Below, one piece after another: positions 9,035 through 18,363 of a DNA stretch of 64,000 bases. A program made the translations under genes and the position numbers. The stretch comes from Clostridium sp. (GTDB taxonomy: Bacteria > Bacillota > Clostridia > Clostridiales > Clostridiaceae). Where the stretch lies: contig JARLHR010000041.1 of NCBI GenBank assembly GCA_031292145.1, positions 62,001 through 126,000 of the forward strand. The letters run 5' to 3'. A model generated the notes under the pieces. It did no database searches. It was given only the letters and a program-made list of their open reading frames with translations, and was not told the origin of the DNA. Each line of letters begins with the position of its first letter. Within the stretch, counting starts at the first letter, position 1.

Positions 9035-9523
9035 ATGATAGGTGCAGAAGTAAAGGTTGGAATAGCTGATTTAAATTTGGTATTAGATCCTGGTACAATA
9101 ATGACTATAGGGTTGGGGTCGTGCATAGGGATTGCCTTGTATGATAAAACACTAAAGGTAGCCGGACTTGCGCATATAATGCTTCCTGATAGCACTCAAT
9201 TTAAAAACAATACAAACCCTATGAAATTTGCAGATACAGCTATTCCTATATTAATTGAGAAGATGGAAAAAGAAGGTTGTAAAAAAAGAAATATTATAGC
9301 TAAAATTGCTGGCGGAGCATCTATGTTTAATTTTACTGATAAAAGCATAATAAGTGATATTGGTAAAAGGAATAGTGAGGCAGTAAAAAAAGCATTAAAG
9401 GATGAATATGTTCCTATAATTTCAGAAGAAATAGGTGGAAATAAAGGAAGAACAATGATTCTTCATTCTGGTGATGGAAAAGTAATTCTTAAAGTTGTAG
9501 GTCAAGGAATAATAGAAATATAA
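9035..9523 (+). CDS. cheD: Chemoreceptor glutamine deamidase CheD
   Basis: 162 residues. CheD deamidates receptor glutamines and, in Bacillus-type systems, binds CheC to raise its CheY-P phosphatase activity. The catalytic cysteine is in GLGSCIGIALYD and the histidine in AGLAHIMLP; KIAGGASMF follows. A GGGGGT ribosome site lies just before the ATG. The gene is 9 bases after cheW, and its partner cheC lies downstream in the same operon. Confidence 0.95.
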   Translation: MIGAEVKVGIADLNLVLDPGTIMTIGLGSCIGIALYDKTLKVAGLAHIMLPDSTQFKNNTNPMKFADTAIPILIEKMEKEGCKKRNIIAKIAGGASMFNFTDKSIISDIGKRNSEAVKKALKDEYVPIISEEIGGNKGRTMILHSGDGKVILKVVGQGIIEI

Positions 9524-9545
9524 GTTTACAGGAAAGGGTGATTAG

Positions 9546-10652
9546 GTGGATAAAATAAAGATTATAGTTGTGGACGACTCAGCTTTCATGAGAAAAGCTG
9601 TTTCAGATATCATAGAGTCAGAAAGCAATTTTGAAGTTGTAGCTAAATTTAGGGATGGACGAGAATTAATTGAGAAAGTAGACAAATATAATCCAGACCT
9701 TATCACGTTGGACGTACATATGAAAGACTTAGATGGACTTGCAACACTTAAAGAATTAAAGAGATTAGGTAAAAACTATCCGGTAATAATGCTTAGTAGT
9801 GTAACAACAGAGGGATCTAAGTTGACTTTGGACTGCTTAGATAGCGGTGCTATTAGTTTTATAACAAAACCATCAGGGAGTATTTCTCTAGATATAGAAA
9901 AAGTAAAAGAAAATTTAATTGAACAAATTCAAAGTATAACAAGCAATATGAAGTCAAAAGTAATTAGTCGTGCGGATAATACTCCAAAATATAAATTACA
10001 GCAGAATGATACTTTGAGTAATGTTAATATAAATAAAGAAGGAAATGCAAAACAAAATAATACAATAGTTACATCAAAAAATAAAAAGATAGATGCGGTA
10101 GTTATTGGAGCATCTACTGGAGGGCCTAAGGCACTTCAAGAAGTATTAACTAAATTTCCACGAAATTTAGGAGTTCCAGTTTTTGTAGTTCAACATATGC
10201 CAGAAGGTTTTACAAAAGTTTTTGCAGAAAGGTTAGATAAAGCTTGTGAAATGAAAGTTGTTGAAGCTTATGATGGTATGAAAATAAGCAATGATACAAT
10301 TTATATTGCTAAAGGTGGACGTCATATGACTGTTACTAGCAATAATTTAATACAACTAAATGAAGAACCTCCAATATGGGGAGTAAGGCCAGCTGTAGAT
10401 AAATTATTCAACTCTGCTATAAAAGTATATAAGGGGAATCTGGTATCTGCAATATTAACAGGAATGGGACGAGATGGAGCTGATGGGACTGCAAATATAA
10501 AAGATAATGGAGGCATAACAATTTCAGAGGATAGATCAACATGTACAATTTATGGTATGCCAAAAGCTGCTTATGAAACTGGAAAAGTCGATTTTGTGAT
10601 TCCGCTTGATCAAATAGCAAGTAGCATAATAAAAATAGTAAAAGGGGTATAG
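9546..10652 (+). CDS. cheB: Chemotaxis response regulator methylesterase CheB
   Basis: 368 residues. The N-terminal receiver domain has VVDDSAFMRK and the phospho-acceptor D56 in ITLDVHMKD. A Lys/Asn-rich linker (about 135-180) leads to the methylesterase domain with catalytic S in GASTGGPKAL, H in VQHMPEGF and D in GMGRDGADG. It removes methyl groups from receptors for adaptation, opposing CheR, which follows 8 bases later. The start is GTG with AGGAAAGGGTG just upstream. Confidence 0.96.
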   Translation: MDKIKIIVVDDSAFMRKAVSDIIESESNFEVVAKFRDGRELIEKVDKYNPDLITLDVHMKDLDGLATLKELKRLGKNYPVIMLSSVTTEGSKLTLDCLDSGAISFITKPSGSISLDIEKVKENLIEQIQSITSNMKSKVISRADNTPKYKLQQNDTLSNVNINKEGNAKQNNTIVTSKNKKIDAVVIGASTGGPKALQEVLTKFPRNLGVPVFVVQHMPEGFTKVFAERLDKACEMKVVEAYDGMKISNDTIYIAKGGRHMTVTSNNLIQLNEEPPIWGVRPAVDKLFNSAIKVYKGNLVSAILTGMGRDGADGTANIKDNGGITISEDRSTCTIYGMPKAAYETGKVDFVIPLDQIASSIIKIVKGV

Positions 10653-10660
10653 AAGTAAGT

Positions 10661-11428
10661 ATGGATTTTAATGAATTTCATAAATGGGTTCATCGGGAAT
10701 TAGGAATTAATTTATCAGCGTATAAACCTGAACAGCTTAATAGAAGAATAAATAGTTTGATGACAAGAGTTGGAATAAAGTCATTGGATGAGTACACTAA
10801 AGTTATAAAAGAAAATCCAGAACAAAAACAAAAATTTTTAGATTTTATAACAATAAATGTGACAGAATTTTTTAGAAATCCTGAACTGTTCCAAGATTTA
10901 GAAAAGCAAATTTCTAAAGAATTATTGCCTTATAATCCTAATTTAAAAGTTTGGAGTGCAGCATGCTCAATAGGATGTGAACCATATACATTAGGGATAA
11001 TCTTAGATAAATTAGCACCAAATGCAAGACATAATATATTAGCAACTGATATAGATACCACTATTATTTCAAAAGCAAAAATAGGTGAATACACACAAAA
11101 TGAAATAAAAGGCATAAATAATACAGATTTAAGTAAATATTTTAAAATAAAGGACGATAAATATTACATAGACTCTAAAATTAAGAATATGGTAACTTTC
11201 AAGAAGCATGATTTAATTTTAGACAAATACGATAGTGGTTTTGATTTAATTGTGTGTAGAAATGTTGTTATTTATTTTAATAATGATATAAAACAAGAAA
11301 TCTATAAAAGGTTTAGTAATTCATTAAAAAAAGGTGGGCTTTTATTTGTAGGAGCTACAGAAAGTATTTACAATTATAGAGACTATGGATTTGAAAAAGC
11401 ATCAACCTTTATCTATAAAAAATTATAA
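10661..11428 (+). CDS. cheR: Chemoreceptor methyltransferase CheR
   Basis: 255 residues; transfers methyl from S-adenosylmethionine to receptor glutamates. The N-terminal helical domain (1-75) is followed by the SAM-binding fold with VWSAACSIGCEPYTLG, LATDID, and DLIVCRNVVIYFN near residue 200. Length and motifs are typical. Start ATG 8 bases after cheB; the cheA ribosome site overlaps the cheR stop. Confidence 0.96.
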   Translation: MDFNEFHKWVHRELGINLSAYKPEQLNRRINSLMTRVGIKSLDEYTKVIKENPEQKQKFLDFITINVTEFFRNPELFQDLEKQISKELLPYNPNLKVWSAACSIGCEPYTLGIILDKLAPNARHNILATDIDTTIISKAKIGEYTQNEIKGINNTDLSKYFKIKDDKYYIDSKIKNMVTFKKHDLILDKYDSGFDLIVCRNVVIYFNNDIKQEIYKRFSNSLKKGGLLFVGATESIYNYRDYGFEKASTFIYKKL

Positions 11429-11441
11429 AGGAGGAATAAGG

Positions 11442-13502
11442 ATGGATACATCTCAATATATGTCAATGTTTTTAGAGGAATCATTAGAGAATTTGCAAAC
11501 ATTGAATGAATCACTATTAGATTTGGAACAAAATCCAGAAGATACAGATAAAGTAAATGAGATATTTAGAGTTGCTCATACAATTAAAGGAATGGCAGCA
11601 ACAATGGGATTTACAGATCTTGCAGAACTTACTCATAAAATGGAGGATGTATTAGCTGAATTTAGAGAAGGAGAATTGAAGGTTACCCAAGACGTTGTGA
11701 CAGTTCTATTTGATTGTCTTGATACATTAGAAAAAATGGTTGATAATGTTCAAGAAGGTTCCGATGAAAAAATAGATATAGATGGTATAATGAAAGCTTT
11801 AGCTGATATAAAGAATAATGGAAATAAAAGTTCAGCTCAGCAGCAAAATCAAGCTAAAGCAGATGACAATATAATATCAGCTATAGATTTAGAATTAAAT
11901 CAATATGATTCATCTGTAATCAAACAGGCAAAAGAAAAAGGATTCAATTCTATAGAAATAACAATAACATTAAGTGAAAATACACTTCTAAAATCTGCAA
12001 GAGCATTTTTGATTGTAAAAGATCTTGAAGAGCATGGTGAAATTTTAAAATCAGAACCATCAACTCAAGAAATAGAAAATGAAGAATTTGACTTAGAACT
12101 AAAGTTTATTTTGGTAACTAAAAACACTGTCGATGAAATATTAAGTGTTGTAAATGGTATTTCAGAGGTATCAAAAGCAGAAGCTGCATTAATTAATTTT
12201 GATAATTTAGAAATAATAGAACCAAAAGAAGCGGAAGTAAAGAAAGAACCAGTAGAACAAGAAGAAGTGAAAGTAAAAACTGTAGAACAAAAACCAACAG
12301 AAGCAGTAGAACAAAAAGTTGAAGTTAATAAAGAAACAGCAAAAAAAGCAGCTCCAAAGAAAGAAGTTAAGAAAGCACATCAATCTGTTAGGGTAGATTT
12401 AGAAAGAATAGATAACTTAATGAATATGGTTTCTGAGCTTGTAATATATAGGACAAGGTTAGAACAAATTGTTAATGTTCATAAATCACAAGAATTAAAT
12501 GAAACTTTAGAACAAGTGGGAAGAACAACATCAGATCTTCAAGATTTAGTTATGAAAATCAGAATGTTGCCACTGGATACTGTATTCAACAGATTCCCAA
12601 GAATGATTCGTGATGTATCAGTAGAATTAAATAAGGAAATTAACTTTATTATAGAAGGTGCTGATACTGAACTTGACAGAACTGTAATTGATGAAATTGG
12701 TGAACCATTAATACATTTATTAAGAAATGCAGCAGATCATGGTATAGAATCAGTGGAAAAGAGAGTTGCACAAGGCAAGTCACCAGTTGGAACAGTTAGA
12801 TTGGTTGCATATCAAGAAGGTACAAAAGCATTAATTAAGGTAATAGATGATGGTGCCGGTATAAATGTTGATAAAGTAAAAGCTAAAGCAGAACAAAAGG
12901 GAATAAATACTGATGGAATGTCAGATAGTGACATTAAAAATTTGATTTTTGCTCAAGGCTTTAGCACTAATGATGTAGTAACAGATATTTCAGGCAGAGG
13001 AGTTGGAATGGATGTCGTTAAGACAAAAATTGCAGCCCTTGGAGGTACTGTTGATGTAATTAGTGAGGAAGGAAAAGGTTCAACTTTTGTAATTAAACTT
13101 CCACTTACATTACAAATTATACAAGCCTTACTTGTAAAGGTTGGTGAAGAAACATTAGCTATATCACTAGGCTTCATTGATAGAGTAATAGATTATAAAG
13201 AAGAAAATATAAAGAGAAGTAATGGAAAAGAAGTTATTATTTATAGGGAAAATGTAATTCCGCTAATAAGATTAAATGAAAGTTTAGATATAGAGGCTAG
13301 CGAAACTAATAAAAAGTTTGTTATAATAGTGAATGTAGGTGATAAAACTATAGGTTTATTAGTTGATTCATTACAAGGACAACAAGAAATTGTAATTAAA
13401 CCATTAGGAAAAACACTTAAAAACTTAGATCAATATATTGGCGCAACTATACTTGGTAATGGTTTAGTAACATTAATATTAGACATAGGTGCAATGTTAT
13501 AA
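11442..13502 (+). CDS. cheA: Chemotaxis histidine kinase CheA
   Basis: 686 residues. The P1/HPt domain is at the N-terminus with the phospho-accepting H46 in VAHTIKGMAATMG. A CheY-binding P2-like domain spans about 140-250, then an E/K/V-rich linker, the P3 dimerisation helices (RVDLERIDNLMNMVSEL), the P4 ATPase with HLLRNAADHGIE, DDGAGI and GRGVGMDVV, and a C-terminal CheW-like P5. I place the start at ATG 11442 because AAAGGAGG lies just upstream; an in-frame upstream start inside cheR has no ribosome site. It phosphorylates CheY and CheB. Confidence 0.96.
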   Translation: MDTSQYMSMFLEESLENLQTLNESLLDLEQNPEDTDKVNEIFRVAHTIKGMAATMGFTDLAELTHKMEDVLAEFREGELKVTQDVVTVLFDCLDTLEKMVDNVQEGSDEKIDIDGIMKALADIKNNGNKSSAQQQNQAKADDNIISAIDLELNQYDSSVIKQAKEKGFNSIEITITLSENTLLKSARAFLIVKDLEEHGEILKSEPSTQEIENEEFDLELKFILVTKNTVDEILSVVNGISEVSKAEAALINFDNLEIIEPKEAEVKKEPVEQEEVKVKTVEQKPTEAVEQKVEVNKETAKKAAPKKEVKKAHQSVRVDLERIDNLMNMVSELVIYRTRLEQIVNVHKSQELNETLEQVGRTTSDLQDLVMKIRMLPLDTVFNRFPRMIRDVSVELNKEINFIIEGADTELDRTVIDEIGEPLIHLLRNAADHGIESVEKRVAQGKSPVGTVRLVAYQEGTKALIKVIDDGAGINVDKVKAKAEQKGINTDGMSDSDIKNLIFAQGFSTNDVVTDISGRGVGMDVVKTKIAALGGTVDVISEEGKGSTFVIKLPLTLQIIQALLVKVGEETLAISLGFIDRVIDYKEENIKRSNGKEVIIYRENVIPLIRLNESLDIEASETNKKFVIIVNVGDKTIGLLVDSLQGQQEIVIKPLGKTLKNLDQYIGATILGNGLVTLILDIGAML

Positions 13503-13675
13503 GATGAAACATTTCAAGTAAAATATAGTTTTGTTTGCTTGAATATAATTAAGTTTATACCATATGGTGGATAGTATATGGATGGTATCAAGTATTATTT
13601 AAAAAAATAATAAATATGGGCATACACCATACTAAGAGCCTTTTCGTGTAGAAAATTTTTTAAGGAGGGTTATAA
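13503..13675 (+). promoter_or_regulatory. Structured cheA-cheC intergenic region
   Basis: This 173-base gap is long for this operon. It contains an inverted repeat, TACCATATGGTGGATAGTAT then ATGGATGGTA, around 13558-13590, and ends in a perfect ribosome site (AAGGAGGG). No promoter is clear; it may be an RNA-stability or processing element between cheA and cheC. Confidence 0.35.
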
Positions 13676-14278
13676 GTGGAGTATTCTAATTTAAGCGCTT
13701 TACAATTAGATGCACTTAAAGAAGTCTCTAACATAGGTGCAGGAAATGCAGCAACTGCTCTTTCCATGATGATAGGGAAAAAAGTAGACATGACAGTACC
13801 AGCAGTAAATGTCGTAAGGTTAGAAGAGATTGTTGAAAAAAGTGGAGAATCAGAAGTTGCTGGTACAGTTGTAAGAGTACTTGGAGATATTGCAGGAAAT
13901 ATTCTTCTAGTATTTGAAAAGCAAACATCAGAAAATGTAATAAAAAAATTAGTTGGAAGTGAGCAGTCACCAGAAAGTGAAATGGGTAGATCTGTATTAT
14001 GTGAGATAGCAAATATAATATCAGCAGCGTATATGAATTCCATTGCACAATTGACTAATCTTGCGATCCTACCATCAGTACCAGCCACTTCATATGATAT
14101 GTTGGGGGCAATACTTACAACAACATTTATAGAGTCTAATCAATATGATGAATATATATTAGATATTGAAACTGTATTTTTGGATTATGACACAGAAGAA
14201 AATATAGGTGGTCACTTTTATTATATCCCTATGCCGGGATCATTGGAGAAAATATTACAATCTATAGGAATAAATTAA
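13676..14278 (+). CDS. cheC: CheY-P phosphatase CheC
   Basis: 200 residues with two copies of the CheC active-site helix: LKEVSNIGAGNAATALS near residue 15 and LCEIANIISAAYMNSIAQ near residue 110. Each has the E-x2-N pair and a later proline expected of active phosphatases. CheC dephosphorylates CheY-P and is stimulated by CheD, encoded upstream. GTG start with AAGGAGGG about 6 bases before. Confidence 0.93.
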   Translation: MEYSNLSALQLDALKEVSNIGAGNAATALSMMIGKKVDMTVPAVNVVRLEEIVEKSGESEVAGTVVRVLGDIAGNILLVFEKQTSENVIKKLVGSEQSPESEMGRSVLCEIANIISAAYMNSIAQLTNLAILPSVPATSYDMLGAILTTTFIESNQYDEYILDIETVFLDYDTEENIGGHFYYIPMPGSLEKILQSIGIN

Positions 14279-14297
14279 ATTTGGAGGTAACAAAAAT

Positions 14298-14657
14298 ATG
14301 GCTAGAGTTTTAATTGTAGATGATGCAGCGTTTATGAGAATGATGATAAAGGACATTTTAGAAAAGAATAGTTATGAAATTGTAGGAGAAGCAAATAATG
14401 GATTAGTTGCAGTAGATCTTTATAAAAAGGAGAAGCCAGATGTTGTAACGATGGACATAACAATGCCTGATATGGATGGTATTGAAGCTGTTAAACAAAT
14501 AAAGGCATTTGATCCAGATGCTAAAGTAATTATGTGTTCAGCAATGGGACAACAATCAATGGTTATGGATGCAATAAGAGCAGGAGCAAAAGATTTTATA
14601 GTAAAGCCATTCCAAGCAGATAGAGTTTTGGAAGCTATTAAAAAAGTTGTGGGATAA
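14298..14657 (+). CDS. cheY: Chemotaxis response regulator CheY
   Basis: 119 residues, a lone receiver domain. Acid pocket D8/D9 in LIVDDAAFMR, phospho-acceptor D53 in VTMDITMPDMD, conserved S in MCSAMGQ and K in FIVKPFQ. It carries the CheA signal to the rotor switch (FliM/FliY, encoded just downstream). GGAGG 10 bases before the ATG. Confidence 0.96.
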   Translation: MARVLIVDDAAFMRMMIKDILEKNSYEIVGEANNGLVAVDLYKKEKPDVVTMDITMPDMDGIEAVKQIKAFDPDAKVIMCSAMGQQSMVMDAIRAGAKDFIVKPFQADRVLEAIKKVVG

Positions 14658-14662
14658 TTTAT

Positions 14663-14793
14663 TCAGTTAACAATTAGCAGTTAACAGTTAACAGCTAAGG
14701 GATAAATACCTTTGGTATTTAAAAATTATATTTTTACAAATTACAAAGGAATTTGACATTAATTGTTAACTTTTAATTCTTAACTGTTAATTG
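14663..14793. repeat. Intergenic palindromic repeat, TTAACAATT type, copy B
   Basis: CAGTTAACAATTAGCAGTTA at the left faces TTAATTGTTAAC and TCTTAACTGTTAATTG at the right. The inside holds AAATACCTTTGGTATTT, a small hairpin. It occupies the whole space between cheY and the second cheW. Confidence 0.7.
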
Positions 14794-14812
14794 AAAAAAG
14801 TGAGGTGTAAGT

Positions 14813-15214
14813 ATGCAAATAGTAGTATTTAAATTAGGGGAAGAACATTTTGCAGTAGAAACTGATAGGGTTCAAAGTATCAATGATACTATGGGGATTA
14901 CAAAGGTTCCTAAGGCGCCAAGTTACATAAAGGGGTTAATAAATTTACGTGGGAGTATTAAGTCACTTGTTGATATAAATTTATTATTAGATGTAACTCC
15001 TGGTAAAGAGCAAAATAATATAATTATTTTAACAGTTGAAGATGAAGAAATAGGTATATCAGTTGATGAAGTTGAAGAAGTATTAGATATTGATGAGAAG
15101 AATATACAAAAAGTGGATAAAGATGCAAATAAATCACAACCATACATAAAAGGCATATTGAATTGTGATGATAAACTTCTTACAATAATAGATATCGACA
15201 AGTTACTTAATTAG
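14813..15214 (+). CDS. cheW: Chemotaxis coupling protein CheW, second copy
   Basis: 133 residues, one CheW domain: QIVVFKLGEEHFAVETDRVQ, then APSYIKGLINLRGSIKSLVD, closest to the canonical CheW pattern. It couples receptors to CheA. AGGTG lies 7 bases before the ATG. It precedes fliM by 22 bases. Confidence 0.94.
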   Translation: MQIVVFKLGEEHFAVETDRVQSINDTMGITKVPKAPSYIKGLINLRGSIKSLVDINLLLDVTPGKEQNNIIILTVEDEEIGISVDEVEEVLDIDEKNIQKVDKDANKSQPYIKGILNCDDKLLTIIDIDKLLN

Positions 15215-15236
15215 TATTTTGAAATGAGGGAGAAAA

Positions 15237-16235
15237 ATGGCAGATGTCTTATCGCAGAGCGAAATTGATGCATTACTATCTGCTTTGTCTACAGGGGAAA
15301 TAGAGTCAGAAGATGTTGGAAAAGAGGAAGAAAAACATAAAGTTAAACTTTATGATTTTAGAAGTCCTCAAAAGTTTTCCAAGGAGCATATAAGAACACT
15401 TGAATTAATTCATGATAATTATGCTAGAATTATTTCCAATTATCTAACGGGTCAAACAAGGCAAAATGTTAAAGTTAAAATAGAAACTGTAGAGCAGATA
15501 ACATATGAGGAATTTATACACTCTGTTCAAAATCCTACGATTATCACAATATTTAAGATGGCACCATTGGTAGGTACAATAATATTAGAAACAAATCCTC
15601 AGTTTTCACTTCAAATAATAGATGTTTTGTTAGGTGGAAAAGGTAATAGGAAAATTGAAACAAAAGAATTTACAGATATAGATAAAAATATAATGAAACA
15701 AATAACAACAGGAATGGTAAGTAATCTAAAGTTAGCGTGGGATTCAATTCTAGAAGTTGAGCCGGAGGTTGAAGCAATTGAAACAAATCCAGCAATAAAC
15801 CAGACATTAGCGCCTAATGATCCCGTAGCTTTAATCACATTTTCTGTTGAAATGAATAAAAGAAGTACTTTTATCAATATGTGTATTCCATATTTAAGTA
15901 TAGAAAAAATATTGGATAAATTAGTAGTACAGTATGCATTTAGAAATGATGATGAAAGTCAAATGGCTGAATCGAGAGAAAAACTGGAAAAGGGCATCCA
16001 AAAGGTTGACGTTGACATTACAGCCGAACTTGGACATACAAATATAACTCTAGATGATTTCTTGAAATTAACAGTAGGTGATGTCATTAGACTTGATAAT
16101 AAGAGCTCATCCCCAATCAAAGTATATATAGGTAATGAAGAATGTTACTATGCTAAACCAGGTATAGCAGGAAAAAATATGGGTGTAATGATTTTAGATA
16201 TATCAGATAAGGAAGTGGATGAGTATGAGCAATAA
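15237..16235 (+). CDS. fliM: Flagellar motor switch protein FliM
   Basis: 332 residues. The N-terminal CheY-P-binding peptide LSQSEIDALLSAL is at residues 4-16, the CheC-like middle domain follows, and a FliN-like (SpoA) domain ends the protein (VGDVIRLDNKSSSPIKVYIG). It is part of the C-ring that reverses rotation. Its last 17 bases overlap fliY. Confidence 0.95.
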   Translation: MADVLSQSEIDALLSALSTGEIESEDVGKEEEKHKVKLYDFRSPQKFSKEHIRTLELIHDNYARIISNYLTGQTRQNVKVKIETVEQITYEEFIHSVQNPTIITIFKMAPLVGTIILETNPQFSLQIIDVLLGGKGNRKIETKEFTDIDKNIMKQITTGMVSNLKLAWDSILEVEPEVEAIETNPAINQTLAPNDPVALITFSVEMNKRSTFINMCIPYLSIEKILDKLVVQYAFRNDDESQMAESREKLEKGIQKVDVDITAELGHTNITLDDFLKLTVGDVIRLDNKSSSPIKVYIGNEECYYAKPGIAGKNMGVMILDISDKEVDEYEQ

Positions 16236-17412
16236 CTTTTTATCACAAGAAGAAATAAATGCATTATTAGCAGGAGAGGATATGTCTTCTAGTGAAAATG
16301 CGGGAGCAGTGTCAGAGGCAGAATCTATAACTGATATAGATAAGGATTTGCTTGGGGAGATTGGAAATATCTCCATGGGATCGGCATCAACAGCACTATA
16401 TCAACTTATAAATCAACAAGTTAACATAACAACGCCAGTAGTAACGGTGACAACCTTAAAAGAAATAAAAGAAGGATTTGCAACTCCTAATATTGTTTTG
16501 GATATTGAGTATATTAAAGGAATTATAGGAAGAAATATATTAATTATAAAAATTGCAGATGGGTTGGTTATTTCAAATCTTATGATGGGTGGAGATGGAA
16601 CTATAACAGACGCTCATGAATTATCTGAAATAGAAATTAGTGCAGTATCAGAAGCTATGAATCAAATGATAGGTTCAGCTGCTACATCAATGGCTACAAT
16701 GTTTGGAAGGAAGGTTGATATTTCACCACCTACGGCAAGAATAGTTACAGATGCAACAATGCCAATATCAGAGGCGATACCAGAAGATGAACCAATAGTT
16801 AGAGTGTCATTTAAAATGACAATTGGAGATATTGTAGATAGTAATATAATGCAGATATTTCCGATTTCTACAGCTAAAAATATTGTAGCTATAATGACTG
16901 GAGAAGATAAGCCAGAGGAACCAATTAAGGCAGAACCAGCTAAATCTACTCCAAAAGAGACAATACAAAGTAAGGAAATATATGAACAACCAATAAATAA
17001 TACGGCAGCTATGCAGCCACAATATAATAGTCAATCTCAATACTATGAACAGCCACAATATTATGAGCAGCCTCAACAAAGAATGCAGCAGCCGGTAGAA
17101 GTGCATTCGGCAGCGTTTGAACCATTAGTTCCTCAAAACGGAGTTCCGCCGATAAAAAATATAGATTTAATTTTAGATGTTCCTCTAGATATATCTGTAG
17201 TATTAGGTAGAACAAAGAAGAGCATTCAAGATATCTTAAATTTAGGGACAGGTTCCTTGATTGAATTAGATAAGCTTGCTGAAGAACCAGTTGAAATACT
17301 AGTTAATGGAAAACAAATTGCTCTTGGAGAAGTTGTTGTTGTTGATGAAAACTTTGGAATAAGAATTACTAGTATCGTAAGCAGTGTTGAAAGAATAAAG
17401 AAACTAAGATAA
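16219..17412 (+). CDS. fliY: Flagellar motor switch phosphatase FliY (FliN-type C-terminus)
   Basis: 397 residues. The start carries another switch peptide (LSQEEINALLAG). A CheC-like domain has LLGEIGNISMGSASTALYQL and ISAVSEAMNQMIGSAATSMA, matching two phosphatase motifs. A low-complexity linker (about 235-300) contains repeated Q-Y-Y-E-Q-P units. The C-terminal SpoA/FliN domain is about 315-395. It combines C-ring structure with CheY-P dephosphorylation. Translational coupling with fliM is likely from the 17-base overlap. Confidence 0.93.
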   Translation: MSMSNNFLSQEEINALLAGEDMSSSENAGAVSEAESITDIDKDLLGEIGNISMGSASTALYQLINQQVNITTPVVTVTTLKEIKEGFATPNIVLDIEYIKGIIGRNILIIKIADGLVISNLMMGGDGTITDAHELSEIEISAVSEAMNQMIGSAATSMATMFGRKVDISPPTARIVTDATMPISEAIPEDEPIVRVSFKMTIGDIVDSNIMQIFPISTAKNIVAIMTGEDKPEEPIKAEPAKSTPKETIQSKEIYEQPINNTAAMQPQYNSQSQYYEQPQYYEQPQQRMQQPVEVHSAAFEPLVPQNGVPPIKNIDLILDVPLDISVVLGRTKKSIQDILNLGTGSLIELDKLAEEPVEILVNGKQIALGEVVVVDENFGIRITSIVSSVERIKKLR

Positions 17413-17439
17413 AAACTCCCGAAAGGGAGTTTTTATTAT
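17411..17439 (+). terminator. Terminator closing the chemotaxis operon
   Basis: AAAAACTCCC-GAAA-GGGAGTTTTTATTATT: a perfect stem with a GAAA loop and T tract, overlapping the fliY stop. It separates the chemotaxis operon from the sigma-28 unit beginning with flgM. Confidence 0.93.
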
Positions 17440-17478
17440 TGGGAGGAATACTTCTTCATTTTTTATGACAAAAAAGTG

Positions 17479-17505
17479 TAAACTTAATTGAGAATTGTAC
17501 GATAA
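17479..17505 (+). promoter_or_regulatory. Sigma-28 promoter for flgM operon
   Basis: TAAA, 15 bases, then TACGATAA: a close match to the flagellar sigma-28 consensus (TAAA-N15-GCCGATAA). It lies between a terminator and flgM, where a late-class promoter is expected. Confidence 0.88.
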
Positions 17506-17540
17506 CTATAATAATAGAGTAAGGAATGGAGACGTGTATT

Positions 17541-17816
17541 ATGAGTATAGATGGAATAAATAGATTGACATATATAAATGCATATAATTCAAATAGCAAT
17601 AAAAATGTGGATAAAGTTACTAAAGCTAAAAATGTAGATACAATAGAAATTTCAGAGCTTGGAAAGAGTCTTAAGGATTACTCTTTGGATAGTAAAACTG
17701 TAAATGCAAAAAAAATAGCTGAAATCAAAAATAATGTTGATAGTGGAACTTATAATGTTGATGCAAGGTTAACAGCTAAAAGTTTATTAAATACAATGAA
17801 GGAGCAAAATGAATAA
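17541..17816 (+). CDS. flgM: Anti-sigma-28 factor FlgM
   Basis: 91 residues. The C-terminal half, DTIEISELGKSLKDY through AKKIAEIKNNVDSGTYNVDA and AKSLLNTM, is the FlgM sigma-binding region. It holds FliA inactive until the hook is complete, when FlgM is lost from the cell. I prefer ATG 17541 because AAGGAATGGAG is well spaced for it; an upstream ATG at 17526 touches that site. Behind its own sigma-28 promoter, giving negative feedback. Confidence 0.88.
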   Translation: MSIDGINRLTYINAYNSNSNKNVDKVTKAKNVDTIEISELGKSLKDYSLDSKTVNAKKIAEIKNNVDSGTYNVDARLTAKSLLNTMKEQNE

Positions 17817-17818
17817 CT

Positions 17819-18229
17819 ATGATAAATGAACTTATTAAATTAATGACAGACCAAGATAATGAACTTAGAAAACTTTTAGAATTACTAGAAACTCAATATA
17901 AGTTAATAATGAGTAAAGATGCATTTGGTTTAGATGGATTAGTTGATAAGATTAATGAGTGTGGCAAAAAAATAGCTAAGGATGAAGTAGAAAGAAGAAA
18001 TCTAACAGGTGAGCAAAATATTAAAGATATTGTTAATAAGTCAGATAATGAAGAAGTGAAAGAATTATATGGTAAAATACAATATACATTGAATAAGGTT
18101 ATATTAAAGAAAGAAACAAATGAAATGTTATTAAAACAACAGATAATATTTAATAATAAAATGTTGCAAATAATTAACCCTAATAGGGAAAGTAAAATTT
18201 ATAATTCTTATGGGAATTTATCTAGATAA
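17819..18229 (+). CDS. flgN: FlgN-type chaperone for hook-associated proteins
   Basis: 136 residues, almost all helical and charged, beginning INELIKLMTDQDNELRKLLELLETQ. The family (FlgN) guards FlgK and FlgL before export, and both are encoded just downstream. It starts 2 bases after flgM with GGAG inside the flgM end. Assignment rests on position and the helical pattern more than on a signature motif. Confidence 0.82.
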   Translation: MINELIKLMTDQDNELRKLLELLETQYKLIMSKDAFGLDGLVDKINECGKKIAKDEVERRNLTGEQNIKDIVNKSDNEEVKELYGKIQYTLNKVILKKETNEMLLKQQIIFNNKMLQIINPNRESKIYNSYGNLSR

Positions 18230-18230
18230 G

Positions 18231-18340
18231 TTAAAAGTTGAGAGTGGGGAGTTGAAAGTAATGAACAAACTCCGTAGGAGTTTGAACAAATATATGATTA
18301 AGAAATTTAACAGGGAATTCAATCCTATAACTATCAACTA
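18231..18340. repeat. Intergenic palindromic repeat, GAGAGTTG type, copy C
   Basis: AAAGTTGAGAGTGGGGAGTT at the left faces TAACTATCAACTAAAAA at the right; AAACTCCGTAGGAGTTT is a small hairpin inside. It fills the flgN-flgK gap. Confidence 0.65.
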
Positions 18341-18363
18341 AAAAAGAAAGGTAGGAAAAACAT

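Noticed and set aside
13660-14088. 142-codon minus-strand frame opposite cheC
   Set aside because: Antisense shadow of a certain gene; no start context.
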